Below, one piece after another: positions 22,013 through 33,911 of a DNA stretch of 64,000 nt. The DNA is from Hsuehochloa calcarea. Lineage: Eukaryota; Streptophyta; Magnoliopsida; Poales; Poaceae. The notes under the pieces are model-generated. The model was not told the origin of the DNA and did not search any database. It saw only the letters and a list, made by a program, of their open reading frames with translations. Location of the stretch: contig CM070596.1 in NCBI GenBank assembly GCA_036346395.1, positions 24,342,177 to 24,406,176 on the forward strand, given 5' to 3'. How positions within the stretch are numbered: the stretch's first letter is position 1; every line of letters starts with the position of its first letter. The position numbers and the translations under genes are program-made.

Positions 22013-22880
22013 CCTAGCCCTGGCGGATGCGTCCTGTAAAACTTCAAAATCCTTACGATATCTGGTAAGACTAGCACTGGTGCAGAGACTAGTCTTTTCT
22101 TCAGCTCTTGAAAACTATGTTCACAAGCACTTGTCCATTCAAATTTCTTTTCCTTCTTCAGAAGTTGAGTCATGGGTTTGGCGATCTTGGAGAAATTTTC
22201 AATGAATCTGCGGTAGTACCCAGCTAATCCGAGAAAACTTCTCATACAGCGGATGACTTGGGTTGCTTCCAATCCATTCTGACTTCAACTTTTGAGGGTC
22301 TCTCGCAACTCCTCCTGCCGACACAATGTGTCCAAGAAAAGCCACTTGATGAGCCAAAATTCACTTTTCTTTGAGTTTGGCATCAAGTTGGTGTTCTCGG
22401 AGTTTGTCCAAAATAATTACGAGATGTTTTCATGCTCTTCCACATCTCTTGAGTAGATGAGAATATCATCTATGAATACCACCACAAACTTATCGTGTCA
22501 TTCCATGAACACTTTGTTCATCATATTCATGAAATAAGCAGGGCATTTGTTAGTCCAAATGACATCACTTTGTGAACTCGCATACCCATATCCGTGGTGA
22601 AGGTCGTCTTGAATATCTTCGGTCTAATTTTTAATTGATGGTAGCGACCTCAAATCAATCTTGGAGAAAACACTGGCTCCTTTAAGTTGATCAAGCGGAT
22701 CATCTATCCTAGGTAACGGTACTTGTTTTTGATTGTTACCTCGTTGAGTGATCTATAGTCCACACACATTCTCATACTATTGTCTTTCTTTTGACAAATA
22801 GTCTTGGAGCTCCCAAGGCGATGAACTCGGTTGAATGTAACCTTTACTCAGTAGTTCTTCGACCGCTTCTTCAACTCTGC
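22013..22880 (-). pseudogene. F copy 1 reverse transcriptase
   Basis: Minus-strand pieces include the connector (CMRSFLGLAGYYRRFIENFSKIAKP, 22140-22260) and the catalytic FIDD at 22465-22476 with its surrounding VVFIDDILIYS. Upstream RT motifs (RMCVDYRSLNEV, NKYQLPRIDD) occur near 22690-22790 but out of frame with each other. Several single-base losses relative to copy 2 explain this. Confidence 0.82.
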
Positions 22881-22897
22881 TAGATCGCTTTAGGCAT

Positions 22898-23587
22898 TCA
22901 GTAGGGTCGCTTGAAATTGGAGCGATCCACGACTAAGTCAATTAAGATCATTATGTCGGTCCGGTGGCATACTGTAAGTCCTCCGGAAAAACATCTGGAT
23001 ATTCTTGTACCACGGTATATCTTCCGAGCTTTACTTCCTTTAAATCTGGTCAAGATAGGACTTCTTTCCGTAGAAGTCTTGGGTCGGAACTCTACTGAAA
23101 TCCCTTGTTCATTGGTGAGGTTGATAAATCTACTAGCACAATCTATCCTACCTTGATTTTTGGCAAGCCAGTCCATTCCAAGGATTACATCCAATCCTTG
23201 CGAACGCAAGACTATTAAGTTTGCCGAGAAAGTTACATCAGAGATTTCAAAGGTAAGATTTGGGCAAAAGAAACTAGCCCTCATTTCTGAGCCCGGGGAA
23301 TGGATTAACATGGGCTTATCTAAGGGGGAGGTAGATAACCCATACTTTTCCACAAACTTATTTGACACAAAAGAATGCGAAGCTCCGGAATCAAATAAAA
23401 CTGATGCTGGTATTGAGTTGACAAGGAACGTACCAAGAACAACATCCGTCTTGCATAGGCTTCCTCTGCGGTGACATGATTCACACGTCCCTTCATGAAC
23501 TGACCAGCTGGTCTTGAGGGACCGCCGGAGACTGAAGCTCCGGGAGTTGGCTTGGCAGGGGTGGCAGTCTGCTGTTTCTTGGGACAC
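22898..23587 (-). pseudogene. F copy 1 aspartic protease
   Basis: A 229-codon open frame. Residues 50-125 are a typical pepsin-like retroelement protease: active site VLFDSGASHSFVS (Asp66) and VILGMDWL. It processes Gag-Pol in the family. The first 45 residues and the tail beyond about 170 are shifted relative to copy 2 and to family expectation. Confidence 0.85.
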
Positions 23588-24580
23588 TTATTTGCATAGT
23601 GACCCAACTCGCTGCTGATGAAAGCATGTGATTCTCGCTGTGGAAATAGTCAACCTGCTGAACCGACCTCCGTGTGAACTACTACGGAATCCGGAGTGTT
23701 TGGGCGCGGACTGAGTGGAATTCTCGGTGTAGTAGATCGAATCTTCCACGCCGAGTTGGTCGAGATCGAGTGAAACGAGGCTTGGCGATCCTCTGAGTTA
23801 AACTTCGAGCGGCCATCCTTCGCTTACGATTCTCCATTTCTTGATGTTTGCCTTCCTTGCGTATGGCCTTATTTACCAACTGCTAAAAATAGGTAAAATC
23901 CTGAGAAATCAAACGAACAGAGAGTTCGTCGTTCAACCCTTCCAGAAATCGCTCTTGCCTGTCTTCATCTCTGGCTACATCCTCGGGGGCATAGCGAGCA
24001 AGTTGGTTAAACTTATGCAGATACTCGCCGACTGAACGGTTTCCTTGGCGAAGCGAGCGAAACTCCTTCTTTTTCAAAGTAATCATGCCAGATGGAATGT
24101 GAGATCGGCGGAAAGCTTGCATGAACTCATCCCAAGTGATTTCTTGGGCATTAGCATGGGACATGCTGAAGTTATCCCACCATTCTGATGCGGGACCAAT
24201 CAACTGATGAGAGGCAAACAAAACTCTCTCACGATCATGCATTGAGCAATATCCGACTTCTTACCAATAGCCCTAAGCCAATCATCTGCGTCCATGGGTT
24301 CCGTGCTACTAGAAAACGCTGGCGGACGATCCTCATGAACTCGACAAAGTCACTCTTGCGGGAGGTGGAGGAGCATGATAGGTCACGACGCTTGAGTATT
24401 CGTTGTTCTTTGTGAAGGGACTGGGCTAGCAACTCAATCAAATGAGTCTGATTGGCCATCATTTGGCGCCAACAGAGCTTCATTGGAGGAGGTGGTGGTG
24501 TTGAACTGGTTTTCTTGATAATCAAGATTCTCATTTCCTTGCCCTCCGCACCGACACTTCCGTGCAAGGGTGGTCACCAT
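23560..24580 (-). pseudogene. gag: F copy 1 gag
   Basis: The likely start is MVTT at 24580. The capsid region survives at 23883-24242 (ASEWWDNFSMSHANAQEITW, FRRSHIPSGM, SVGEYLHKFNQLARYAPED), the usual retrotransposon gag core. The nucleocapsid knuckle near 23580-23640 reads AFISSELGHYANKCP: the last His and Cys are kept but both leading Cys are replaced. The frame is broken at least three times. The protein would form the virus-like particle. Confidence 0.82.
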
Positions 24581-24902
24581 CGATGAACTCTTCACAGATT
24601 AAACAAGAGAGACAGAATTATAAGAGTATAGATCTAAAATAGCCCAAATTCAACAAACACAAGACAAGAACATTTCGTAAAATAATTTATTTTTATTTTA
24701 TTAATTCATTATGGCTACTACAAAGGTTTGGTAGCTCATAATTCGCAACTAAAGGAAAAATTTAAGGTCAAATCTATGGTGTTATTGGGGTATAATCTGC
24801 TCACTAGAACTAGCCTCGCCTTCCTTGTAGTAGGCCGATTCTTTTCTCAGCGATCTTCAACTTTTCTTACGCATCTTGTAATTTCACTTGCAGGAGAGCG
24901 GC

Positions 24903-25331
24903 TCATCTAGTGTATTCCGTAGGCATAATCCATGGCTCGCCGATCCACTGATGAGTGAGATCGGGACAGATCTTCATCTCTAGTTGAGCGGAAAGCACTT
25001 TGTCATGCCGGGTTGGGATGTGCATTGGGTAATAGTGGAACCCAGTGCCGTTGAGGCGGTGATCGTAGATGTAGCGAAGTCTGCGGGTTGCTTCCCTGGC
25101 TGCATCCTGGATGCCTTCGGCGAAGGTGTCTCGTCGGAAGTCTGTGTTCGGCGATAGATTGGAGTAGAGGATCACCTCTACTCTCCACCGTTCCTGATTT
25201 CCCACCTTATACTTGTATCCTTGATACGTCGGTCTTTCTTCAAAGTCCAACTGCTGCATCATCTTCCAGAGAACGGCGGCCCAATGACCAGCAAAAACAC
25301 CACGGGAAATGGCATTCGGAACTTCAGCCAT
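24903..25331 (-). CDS. F copy 1 extra ORF upstream of gag (orf0-like)
   Basis: A 142-codon frame between the primer-binding site and gag, same strand. It starts MAEVPNAISRGVFAGHW and contains WRVEVILYSNL and RRLRYIYDHRL. The first 110 codons are identical in phase to the ORF at 33303-33746 except for QQ versus KH near residue 28, while other parts of the element are frame-broken, so this is the best preserved frame in F. I recognise no catalytic motif, signal peptide or membrane segment. Some rice Del/Tekay elements are known to carry an extra ORF in this position, with no settled function. The tail differs from copy 2 because of an indel at 'cactttgtc'. Confidence 0.75.
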   Translation of the reverse strand: MAEVPNAISRGVFAGHWAAVLWKMMQQLDFEERPTYQGYKYKVGNQERWRVEVILYSNLSPNTDFRRDTFAEGIQDAAREATRRLRYIYDHRLNGTGFHYYPMHIPTRHDKVLSAQLEMKICPDLTHQWIGEPWIMPTEYTR

Positions 25332-25480
25332 CTACAACTTTTGAAAAGGAGATGAGTTAGTAAATAATTTTTCAAGAGAAAAGTTGAGGAATGACTCCAG
25401 AAGACCAAGTTATTTTTAATTTTCAAAATAAATCCTTAAGGGTTTGATTTCCTTCTAGGTCACGACCTACGATCGATATG

Positions 25481-25491
25481 GCTCGATAGCA
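25481..25491 (-). promoter_or_regulatory. Primer-binding site, F internal region 1 (altered)
   Basis: Minus strand TGCTATCGAGC, where copy 2 has TGCTATCAGAGC. The family primer site is TGGTATCAGAGC, so both copies have GC for GG and this one also has CAG changed. Confidence 0.75.
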
Positions 25492-25495
25492 CTTT

Positions 25496-28400
25496 TGTCG
25501 AACCCGAACGAAGGATCCCGAATTCTCTGTGTTCATACACTAGTCCAGATTTCCGTGTACACAGTCACAAAATGTTATCACAAACATATCCAAAGTGTAT
25601 ATTTAATAAGCATAGAGTTTATTACAACCGGGCCGGAGGCCAAATAAAACATTGCGGAAGCAAAATATAATGGTAAGCCACACGATACGCCACAGTAATC
25701 GCGGGAGGTCGCCTAATCGCCCCGCTCCTCACCTTCCGGATAGCAGTCTTCTCTGAATAATAATATTCAAGCAAGAGTGAGCACTACAATCGTGCTCGCA
25801 AATTACACCCAATCTGTAATTTAGAATGTATGCATAAGTTTATCAAAGGAGGTTATAGGGTTTATTTGCGTAAATCAGCCTTTTGGTTTAAATATTTATA
25901 CTAAGTTTCAAGGCATATTTTTATTCCATAGCTAAATTCAAATTTGAAGTTCATCATTTTATAGTGGATAACCTCCATATGAAACATGGTGAAGGATAAC
26001 CTCCTATCACAAGGCTACCCGCCTAATTTTACCACAAGGATTAACCATCCTCAAATCATGTCCAAAGTTATTTTAAAACCAAAACAAATCTAACTTAGAG
26101 TGGCTTTGCTCAAGATGTCCATGACCGTAGACACGGCTATTCAATAGATTTACACTGCAGAGGGGTACAACTTTACCCACACGAGATAATTTGCAGTTAT
26201 GTCGGCCAATACACGCTTCCTTAGGCGTGTGATAGGCAATTATCACAAGGCTTTCAATGCATTACCTCAATACCAATATGCCCGCTAAGGTTTCACTTCC
26301 ATTAGGCTAACCACTGCGGAAACCCCTCTTGCGCCAAGTGGGAATAAAGTCTAACCGACACCCACACAACAAAAAATGGCATAAACAATAATGAGGTAAG
26401 ACAAATTATTAAGCTTGGTTCTGCCCATACAGAACATGTGGTAGTACGGTGGAGCTTTTGCAAGATGCGGCTCAAAGACCGATCCTTAACCTACTTGGGC
26501 AACTTTCAATAAAAACCACAGGTCTCATCCTAACTGACGAGAGCCTGCATAAACCTCGCACTCCACCAACGGTCCATGTTTGCCCAAGTACAAACCATTT
26601 TCTTTTATTTATTTTTTATAATTTTCAAAGATATTTGCAAAAGTCCACCATGACAAAGCAATGTCATAAGCTTTTTATCAATTTAAGAAGTTTTGGCTAA
26701 ATTCTCCCAAAATCAAATATTTCATGGTCTAAGCATTTGCTATGCATATATTTATTTTTAAATTCATTTGACTAAGGTTACAAGGAATTGATAATACAAC
26801 AATCAAATTTGGCTATACAAAGGAATTGGAATAATTAAATATTTAAAACAGGAATTTAAAATAATTAAATACAATTATGCATGCAATAATAATTTAAAAC
26901 AGGAATTAAATAATTTTAAATATTGGGGGCAAAATGGTCAATGGTGTAACTTGCCTTGTTCAAATTCCTGGTATTCTACTTCTTCAATAGGGTCAAGCTC
27001 TCCGGAGTCGTCAAAATCTATCTGTGAGAATATTCCAAATTCAAAGCAGAATTCAAATGAACACAAATAAATTCAAATGAAAATTCAAATTAACTCCAAA
27101 TTAAATAATTTTGGTTTAGTTAGCTAGATCTTGATTTTATACAAATTTAGAAATTTGAATCACCTAAATCGGAGTTTGTATGAAGAAATACGAGCTCTGG
27201 AAGTTTAAAACCTAAATTAAATCCTAAAATCGAATTTCCGATTTTCCAATTAAATTTCTAAAGAAAATTCCAATTATTGCGCAAGCATGCGTCGTGATCT
27301 TATTCACGAGACCGACATGTGGGCCGAACAGTCATGGATCGAGTCCATGGCGCTTCCGAATCCACGGTGGACTCAAGACGCTTGCATGTGAAGGAGGCCG
27401 CTGGGCGCCTTGGCGTGGCTGGCAGCCACGCGGTGGCCGACTTTACGCCACGCACGCGAAAACAATGAGGTGGCGCCGAGGTGGCGAGCCACGCCGGCCC
27501 GAGAGGGAGGCGCCGAGAACCGAGGGTGCAGCGACGCGGCGCGCGCGTGAGCTCGGCGAGGGTCGCAAATTGATCGAGAGATGATATCGAGTGTGATGCG
27601 CTACCGGCGACGCGAGGGCGTGGCGGAAGATGGTCGGCGACGGCGAGAGGCGGCGGTGAGGTTGATCGTTGGCGGGAGGATGCTCCGGGGATCTCAGCGA
27701 AGACGCGCACCAGATCGCCGAGGACGCCAAGCCGATGGTGCGATCGCGGTGGTCGGGAGTGCTTGTTGTCGCCAAATCGAAGAAGATGGAGCTTCGCCAC
27801 CGAGGGGAAAACTCCAATTGCCGGTGAGAGAGTGGCGAGCGGTTACGACGAGTAGGTGGAATGGAATGTGGGAGAGAATCGCACCGGGGCGGCTTTATAG
27901 GCGAGGGGAGGCCGGGAGATGGAGATCGTGGGCGAGGTGCAGTGCCATTTGCGGAGGTGAGGCGGCGTTAAATGAAGTTATGGAAGGGGTAATGGCCGAG
28001 ACGAGTCGCGGGGTGAAGCAGGCCGAATCAATGCGTGAATGCGAGGAAAGAGAGGGAGGAATCACGGGGATTGATGAGCTCCAAGACGGCTTTAATGGCG
28101 GGGCGGCGATCGCGCGGAGAGAAGAACGCGAGGAAGACGAGCTTGCGGTAAAGGGCCCACTGTCGGTTACGAGACAGAGCGGGAGAGAGGGCGCGGCGGA
28201 TTGATGTCGGCCGTCCGATTTGATCGGACGGCCAGCGTTCTGCGCCTGGGGAGAAATGGGTCGAGGCGCGCATGCAGTCTTGGGCTTCGCCCAAGATCTT
28301 GTTAAAGATTTTAAACCTTTTTCAATTGATTTAATTCAGAAATTCAAATAGGCTTTAGAAAATAGTAAATGAAGTCCAAAAATTTTGAGAAAATTCACGT

Positions 28401-28577
28401 AAATTCTATGAGGCATTCGGACTTAAATAAAATAATTCCAACTTTTAGTTGGTAATAGATTTTGCACATAAATTATTTTAGCTTTAAGATACTTTAGGAA
28501 AAGTTTTAAAATTTCGGAAAATCCACAAAATTAATAAAGTCTTATTTTTAATGAAATTGAAATTTTGGGTCATTACA
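25496..28577 (-). mobile_element. F LTR 2 (middle, shared by both tandem units)
   Basis: TGTCGAACCCGAACG to GGGTCATTACA. It has a primer-binding site on its left and a polypurine tract on its right and no TSD, so it acts as 3' LTR of unit 2 and 5' LTR of unit 1. A TATA motif is at 27891-27900. ORFs at 27294-28204 and 27300-27817 are GC-rich LTR shadows. Confidence 0.93.
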
Positions 28578-28592
28578 AACCTACCCCTTAAA
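28578..28592 (-). promoter_or_regulatory. Polypurine tract, F internal region 2
   Basis: Minus strand AAGGGGTAGGTT next to TGTAATGACCC; one G fewer than copy 1. Confidence 0.72.
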
Positions 28593-28609
28593 GGGAATCT
28601 CGACCAGAG

Positions 28610-30108
28610 ATTGAGACTTGGTCAACAAAAGGTAGGGATACTCGGCTCTCAAAACTTCTTCTCGCTCCGAGGTAGCTTCTTCTTACGAATGATTGCTCCA
28701 TCGAACCTTACAAGAACGAATGACTTTGCTTCGGTGACGCGTTACGCCACATCGAGAATCTTGATTGGTTGTTCCACATAGGTGAGATCTTCTCAAGATC
28801 GATGCTTTCAGCAGTGTTTCTTCTGTTGGTACTCGAGACATTTATTTAATGGGATACATGGAAGACATTGTGAGCGGTGTGAGAGATCTTTGGTAGTTCC
28901 AAGCGATAAGCAACTTCACCTCTTTTGCCAAAATCTTATAGGGTCCGACAAATGCAGGTGCGAGTTTTCCTTTAGTCTGAAATCTCTTCACTCCTGAGTG
29001 GAGTTACCTCGAGATAGACAAAATCTCCCATCTCGAAGGATAGTTCTCTCCGACGATTATCGGCATAACTCTTTTGTCGGGTTTGAGCTACTTCAGACGT
29101 TCTCTTATTGCTTTTACCTTACTTTGACTTCTTTTATCAATTCGTCCAAGAATTGGTGTTCTCCTACTTGATCCCAAAGGAGAGGGTTCTACACTTTCTA
29201 CCATACAATGCTTCAAATGGCGACATCTGTAGGCTAGCTTGAAAGTCGTTGTTGTAGGAAAATTCGCATAGGGCAAATTCTTATCCCGACTTCTTCCATA
29301 ATCTATAGCACAAGCTCAAGCATGTCTTCTAGGACCTGATTTACACGTTCGGTCCGCCATCTGTTTGGGGATGATATGTTTGTGCTAAAGTTGAGTCCGC
29401 TCCCAAAGCTTCATGTAGACTCGCCAAAATTTTGAAGTGAGCTGCGAACCTCTGTCGGACACAATTTTCTTGGGTATACCATGTAGATGCAGACGATCTG
29501 GCCATGTACAATTTCGCTAACTTATTGCTTCGTAAGTGGTCTTGACCGAATAAAATGAGCCACTTTTGTTAATCGGTCAATTATTACCCAAATGGAATCA
29601 CAAACTGATTGGGTCCTAGGTAGTCGGTGATAAAATCCATACCAATCTCCTCCCATTTCCACTGGAATTGGTAATGGTTGTAACAATCCGCAGAGTCTCG
29701 ATGTTACGCCTTAACACCGACATACATCACAACGTGCAACAAACTCGGCGATCTCTCGCTCATACTAACCCACCAATACTTTTCCTTGGATCTGGTACAT
29801 CTTGGTACTCCGGGATGGATAGAGTAAGGTGATTCATGAGCTTCTTTCGTAATCGGTTATGCGGTTTCATGATGTTTAGGTACACGATGCGGTTGCCAAA
29901 CCATACATGTGCCCTGCAAATCTTGAGAAAATCACGGGCTTTGCCTCTTCTCATGTTCTTCATGATTTCTTTGATGTCTTCGTCTTCCGTTTTTCTCTCG
30001 ATCGACCTTGTATGGTTGGTTGGACTTCCACCGTGTTGATCTGACCTTGGTGACAATTTCAGATTCGGATGCTTTAGTTCTTCATACAACTCGGTTGATT
30101 TTCTTGAA
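28610..30108 (-). pseudogene. int: F copy 2 integrase with chromodomain remnant
   Basis: Colinear with 20190-21690. The MPYANFPTTTTFK fragment (29088-29276) and the upstream RNase H-integrase linker (29760-30125) are visible, and the C-terminal EEATSERE-like end lies near 28640-28690. Frames are broken at different points from copy 1, which indicates independent changes in each copy rather than one inherited set. Confidence 0.72.
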
Positions 30109-30456
30109 CTAACACCGTGTTGCAAGATGCCTTCCTACTCGAGCATCTGCTACCACGTTGGTTTTACGGGTGATAATGAATTCAAGGTCATAATCCTTTA
30201 TCGGCTCTAACCATCTTCTTTGCACGAGATTAAGATCATTGGGTGAAGATATATTTGAGACTCTTATGATCTGTGAAAATCTCACAATGTTACCAATGAG
30301 ATAATGCCGCTTGATTTTCAAAGCATGCACAATTGCCGCTAATTCTAGATCATGAGTTGGATAATTTCCTTCATGTGGCCTTAATCGGCGAGATGCATAA
30401 GCCACGACCTTTCCTTCTGCATCGGTACACATCCTAGCCCAAGGATGCGTCGTCAC
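30109..30456 (-). pseudogene. F copy 2 RNase H
   Basis: 115 codons with AYASRRLRPHEGNYPTHDLE and LAAIVHALKIKRHYL intact. The FTDHKSL motif of copy 1 is lost here through a deletion (reads FSQIIRVS), and the terminal VVADAR is in frame. Confidence 0.83.
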
Positions 30457-31349
30457 GAAAACTTCAAAATCCTTACGTATATCCGTAAGACTAGCACCGT
30501 GCAGAGACTAGTCTTTTCTTGACTCTTGAAAACTATGTTCACAAGCACTTGTCCATTCAAATTTCTTTTCCTTCTTGAAGTTGAGTCATGGGTTTGGCGA
30601 TCTTGGAGAAATTTTCAATGAATCTGCGGTAGTACCCACTAATCAGAAAACTTCTCATACATGTGATGACTTGGGTTGCTTCCAATCCATTCTGACTTCA
30701 ACTTTTGAGGGTCTCTCGCAACTCCTCCTGTTGACACAATGTGTCCAAGAAAAGCCACTTGGTCGAGCCAAAATTCACTTTTCTTGAGTTTGGCATCAAG
30801 TTGGTGTTCTCGGAGTTTGTCCAAAATAATTCTGAGATGTTTTTCATGCTCTTCCACATCTCTTGAGTAGATGAGAATATCATCTATGAATACCACCACA
30901 AACTTATCCAAGAATTCCATGAACACTTTGTTCATCATATTCATGAAATAAGCAGGGGCATTTGTTAGTCCAAATGACATCACTGTGAACTCGTACAGTC
31001 CATATCTGGTGGTGAAGGCTGTCTTCGGAATATCTTCTGGTCTAATTTTTAATTGATGGTAGCGACCTCAAATCAATCTTGGAGAAAACATGGCTCCTTT
31101 AAGTTGATCAAGCAGATCATCTATCCTAGGTAACTGGTACTTGTTTTTGATTGTTACCTCGTTGAGTGATCTATAGTCCACACACATTCTCATACTATTG
31201 TCTTTCTTTTTGACAAATAGTACTGGAGCTCCCCAAGGCGATGAACTCGGTTGAATGTAACCTTTACTCTGTAGTTCTTCGATCTGCTTCTTCAACTCTG
31301 CTAGATCGTTTGGCGCATTCGTAGGGTCGCTTGAAATTGGGCGATCCAC
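30457..31349 (-). pseudogene. F copy 2 reverse transcriptase
   Basis: The upstream half (31068-31349) reads PSSSPWGAPVLFVKKKDNSM and RMCVDYRSLNEVTIKNKYQL in one frame. The downstream half (30639-30983) carries MSFGLTNAPAYFMNMMNKVF and catalytic FIDD at 30879-30890. A frameshift near 31075 separates them. Better preserved than copy 1. Confidence 0.85.
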
Positions 31350-31880
31350 AGGACTAAGTCAATTAAGAACATTATGTCCGGTCCGGTGGCATACTGTAAG
31401 TCCTCGGAAAAACATCTGGATATTCTTGTACCACGGGTATATCTTCGATTTACTTCCTTTAAAGCTGGTCAAGATAGGACTTCTTTCCGTAGAAGTCTTG
31501 GGTGGAACTCTCTGAAATCCCTTGTTCATTGGTGAGGTTGATAAATCTACTAGCACAATCTATCCTACCTTGATTTTTGGCAAGCGGTCCATTCCAAGGA
31601 TTACATCCAATCCTTGTAACGCAAGACTATTAAGTTTTTGAGAAAGTTACATCGGAGATTTCAAAGGTAAGATTTGGGCAAAAGAAACTAGCCCTCATTT
31701 CGAGCAGGGAATGGATTAACATGGGCTTATCTAAGGGGAGGTAGATAACCCATACTTTTCCACAAACTTATTTGACACAAAAGAATGCGAAGCTCGGAAT
31801 CAAATAAAGCGATCTTTGATCTTGAGTTGACAAGGAACGTACCAAGAACAACATCTGGTGCTGCATAGGCTTCCTCTGCG
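31350..31880 (-). pseudogene. F copy 2 aspartic protease, heavily frame-broken
   Basis: Colinear with the protease of copy 1, but the DSGAS region near 31790-31810 carries a short replacement (aaataaagcgatctttgatc where copy 1 has aaataaaactgatgctggta), and later parts lack several bases. Only the RVPPKTSTERSPILTSFKGS stretch (31359-31556) stays in a frame. Confidence 0.7.
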
Positions 31881-31902
31881 GTGACATGATTCACACGTCC
31901 CT

Positions 31903-32999
31903 TCATGAACTGACCAGCTGGTCTTGAGGGACCGCCGGAGACTGAAGCTCCGGGAGTTGGCTTGGCAGGGGTGGCAGTCTATGCTGTTTCTTGGGACACT
32001 TATTTGCATAGTGACCCAACTCGTTGCTGATGAAAGCATGTGATTCTGCTTTGTGGAAATAGGCAGTCACTGGGCCGACCTCCGGTGAACTACTACGGAA
32101 TCCGGGAGTGTTTGGGCGCGGACCTGGAGCTGGAATTCTCGGTGTAGTAGACTGGAATCTTCCACGCTGAGTTGGCTGAGACTGAGTGAAACGAGGCTTG
32201 GGCAGTCCTCCTGAGTTAAACTTCTGAGCGGCCATCCTTCGCTTACGATTCTCCATTTCTTGATGTTTGCCTTCCTTGCGTATGGCCTTATTTACCAACT
32301 GCTAAAAATAGGTAAAATCCTGAGAAATCAAACGAACAGAGAGTTCGTCGTTCAACCCTTCCGTAAATCGCTCTTGCTCGTCTTCATCTCGGCTACATCC
32401 TCGGGGGCATAGCGAGCAAGTTGGTTAAACTTATGCAGATACTCGCCGACTGAACGGTTTCCTTGGCGAAGCGAGCGAAACTCCTTCTTTTTCAAAGTAA
32501 TCATGCCAGATGGAATGTGAGATCGGCGGAAAGCTTGCATGAACTCATCCCAAGTGATTTCTTGGGCATTAGCATGGGACATGCTGAAGTTATCCCACCA
32601 TTCTGATGCGGGACCAATCAACTGATGAGAGGCAAACAAAACTCTCTCACGATCTATGCATTGAGCAATATCCAGCTTCTTACCAATAGCCCTAAGCCAA
32701 TCATCTGCGTCCATGGGTTCCGTGCTACTAGAAAACGTTGGCGGACGCATCCTCATGAACTCTGACAAAGTCACTCTTGCGGGAGGTGGAGGAGCATGAT
32801 AGGCTGCTGACGCTTGAGTATTCTGGTTGCTGTGAAGGGACTGGGCTAGCAACTCAATCAGATGAGTCTGATTGGCCATCATTTGGCGCCATCGGGAGCT
32901 TGATTGGAGGAGGTGGTGGTCATTGAACTGGTTTTCTTGATAATCGGCATTCTCATTTCCTTGCCCTCCGCGCGACACTTCCGTGCGGGTGGTCACCAT
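31903..32999 (-). pseudogene. gag: F copy 2 gag
   Basis: From MVTTRTEVSRGG at 32999, a 215-codon frame covers the N-terminal coiled region (LIELLAQSLHSNQ), PPTFSSSTEPMDADDWL and the gag core to ARYAPEDVAE. A frameshift at about 32390 then moves to 31903-32298, with basic linker QEMENRKRRMAAQKFNSGG and the degraded knuckle AFISNELGHYANKCP. The leading cysteines are missing exactly as in copy 1. This copy shows that the intact gag would be about 370 residues. Confidence 0.85.
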
Positions 33000-33302
33000 C
33001 GATGAACTCTTCACAGATTAGACAAGAGAGACAGAATTATAAGAGTATAGATCTAAAATAGCCCAAATTCAACAAACACAAGACAAGAACATTTGGCAAA
33101 ATAATTTATTTTTATTTTATTAATTCATTATGGCTACTACAAAGGTTTGGTAGCTCATAATTCGCAACTAAAGGAAAAATTTAAGGTCAAATCTATGGTG
33201 TTATTGGGGTATAATCTGGCTCACTAGAACTAGCCTCGCCTTCCTTGTAGTAGGCCAGTTCTTTTTCTGCAGTCTTCAACTTTTCTTCTGCATCTTGTAA
33301 TT

Positions 33303-33746
33303 TCACTTGCGGAGAGATAGCTCATCTAGTGTATTCCGTAGGCATAATCCATGGCTCGCCGATCCACGATGAGTGAGATCGGGACAGTCTTCATCTCTAG
33401 TTGAGCGGAAAGCACTGTCATGCCGGGTTGGGATGTGCATTGGGTAATAGTGGAACCCAGTGCCGTTGAGGCGGTGATCGTAGATGTAGCGAAGTCTGCG
33501 GGTTGCTTCCCTGGCTGCATCCTGGATGCCTTCGGCGAAGGTGTCTCGTCGGAAGTCTGTGTTCGGCGATAGATTGGAGTAGAGGATCACCTCTACTCTC
33601 CACCGTTCCTGATTTCCCACCTTATACTTGTATCCTTGATACGTCGGTCTTTCTTCAAAGTCCAAGTGCTTCATCATCTTCCAGAGAACGGCGGCCCAAT
33701 GACCAGCAAAAACACCACGGGAAATGGCATTCGGAACTTCAGCCAT
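33303..33746 (-). CDS. F copy 2 extra ORF upstream of gag (orf0-like)
   Basis: 147 codons, same start and first 110 residues as the copy 1 ORF at 24903-25331. After RHD the frame shifts relative to copy 1 because 'cactttgtc' is 'cactgtc' here. It is followed by the gag start at 32999, about 300 bp on. Role unknown; see copy 1. Confidence 0.75.
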   Translation of the reverse strand: MAEVPNAISRGVFAGHWAAVLWKMMKHLDFEERPTYQGYKYKVGNQERWRVEVILYSNLSPNTDFRRDTFAEGIQDAAREATRRLRYIYDHRLNGTGFHYYPMHIPTRHDSAFRSTRDEDCPDLTHRGSASHGLCLRNTLDELSLRK

Positions 33747-33895
33747 CTACAATTTTTGAAAAGGAGATGAGTTAGTAAATAATTTTTCAAGAGAAAAGTT
33801 GAGGAATGACTCCAGAAGACCAAGTTATTTTTAATTTTCAAAATAAATCCTTAAGGGTTTGATTTCCTTCTAGGTCACGACCTACAGTCGATATG

Positions 33896-33907
33896 GCTCT
33901 GATAGCA
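33896..33907 (-). promoter_or_regulatory. Primer-binding site, F internal region 2
   Basis: Minus strand TGCTATCAGAGC, one base off the tRNA-iMet consensus, four bases from LTR 3. Confidence 0.85.
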
Positions 33908-33911
33908 CTTT

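Noticed and set aside
22911..23474. Plus-strand ORFs of 81 and 104 codons
   Set aside because: Antisense shadows of the F protease region.
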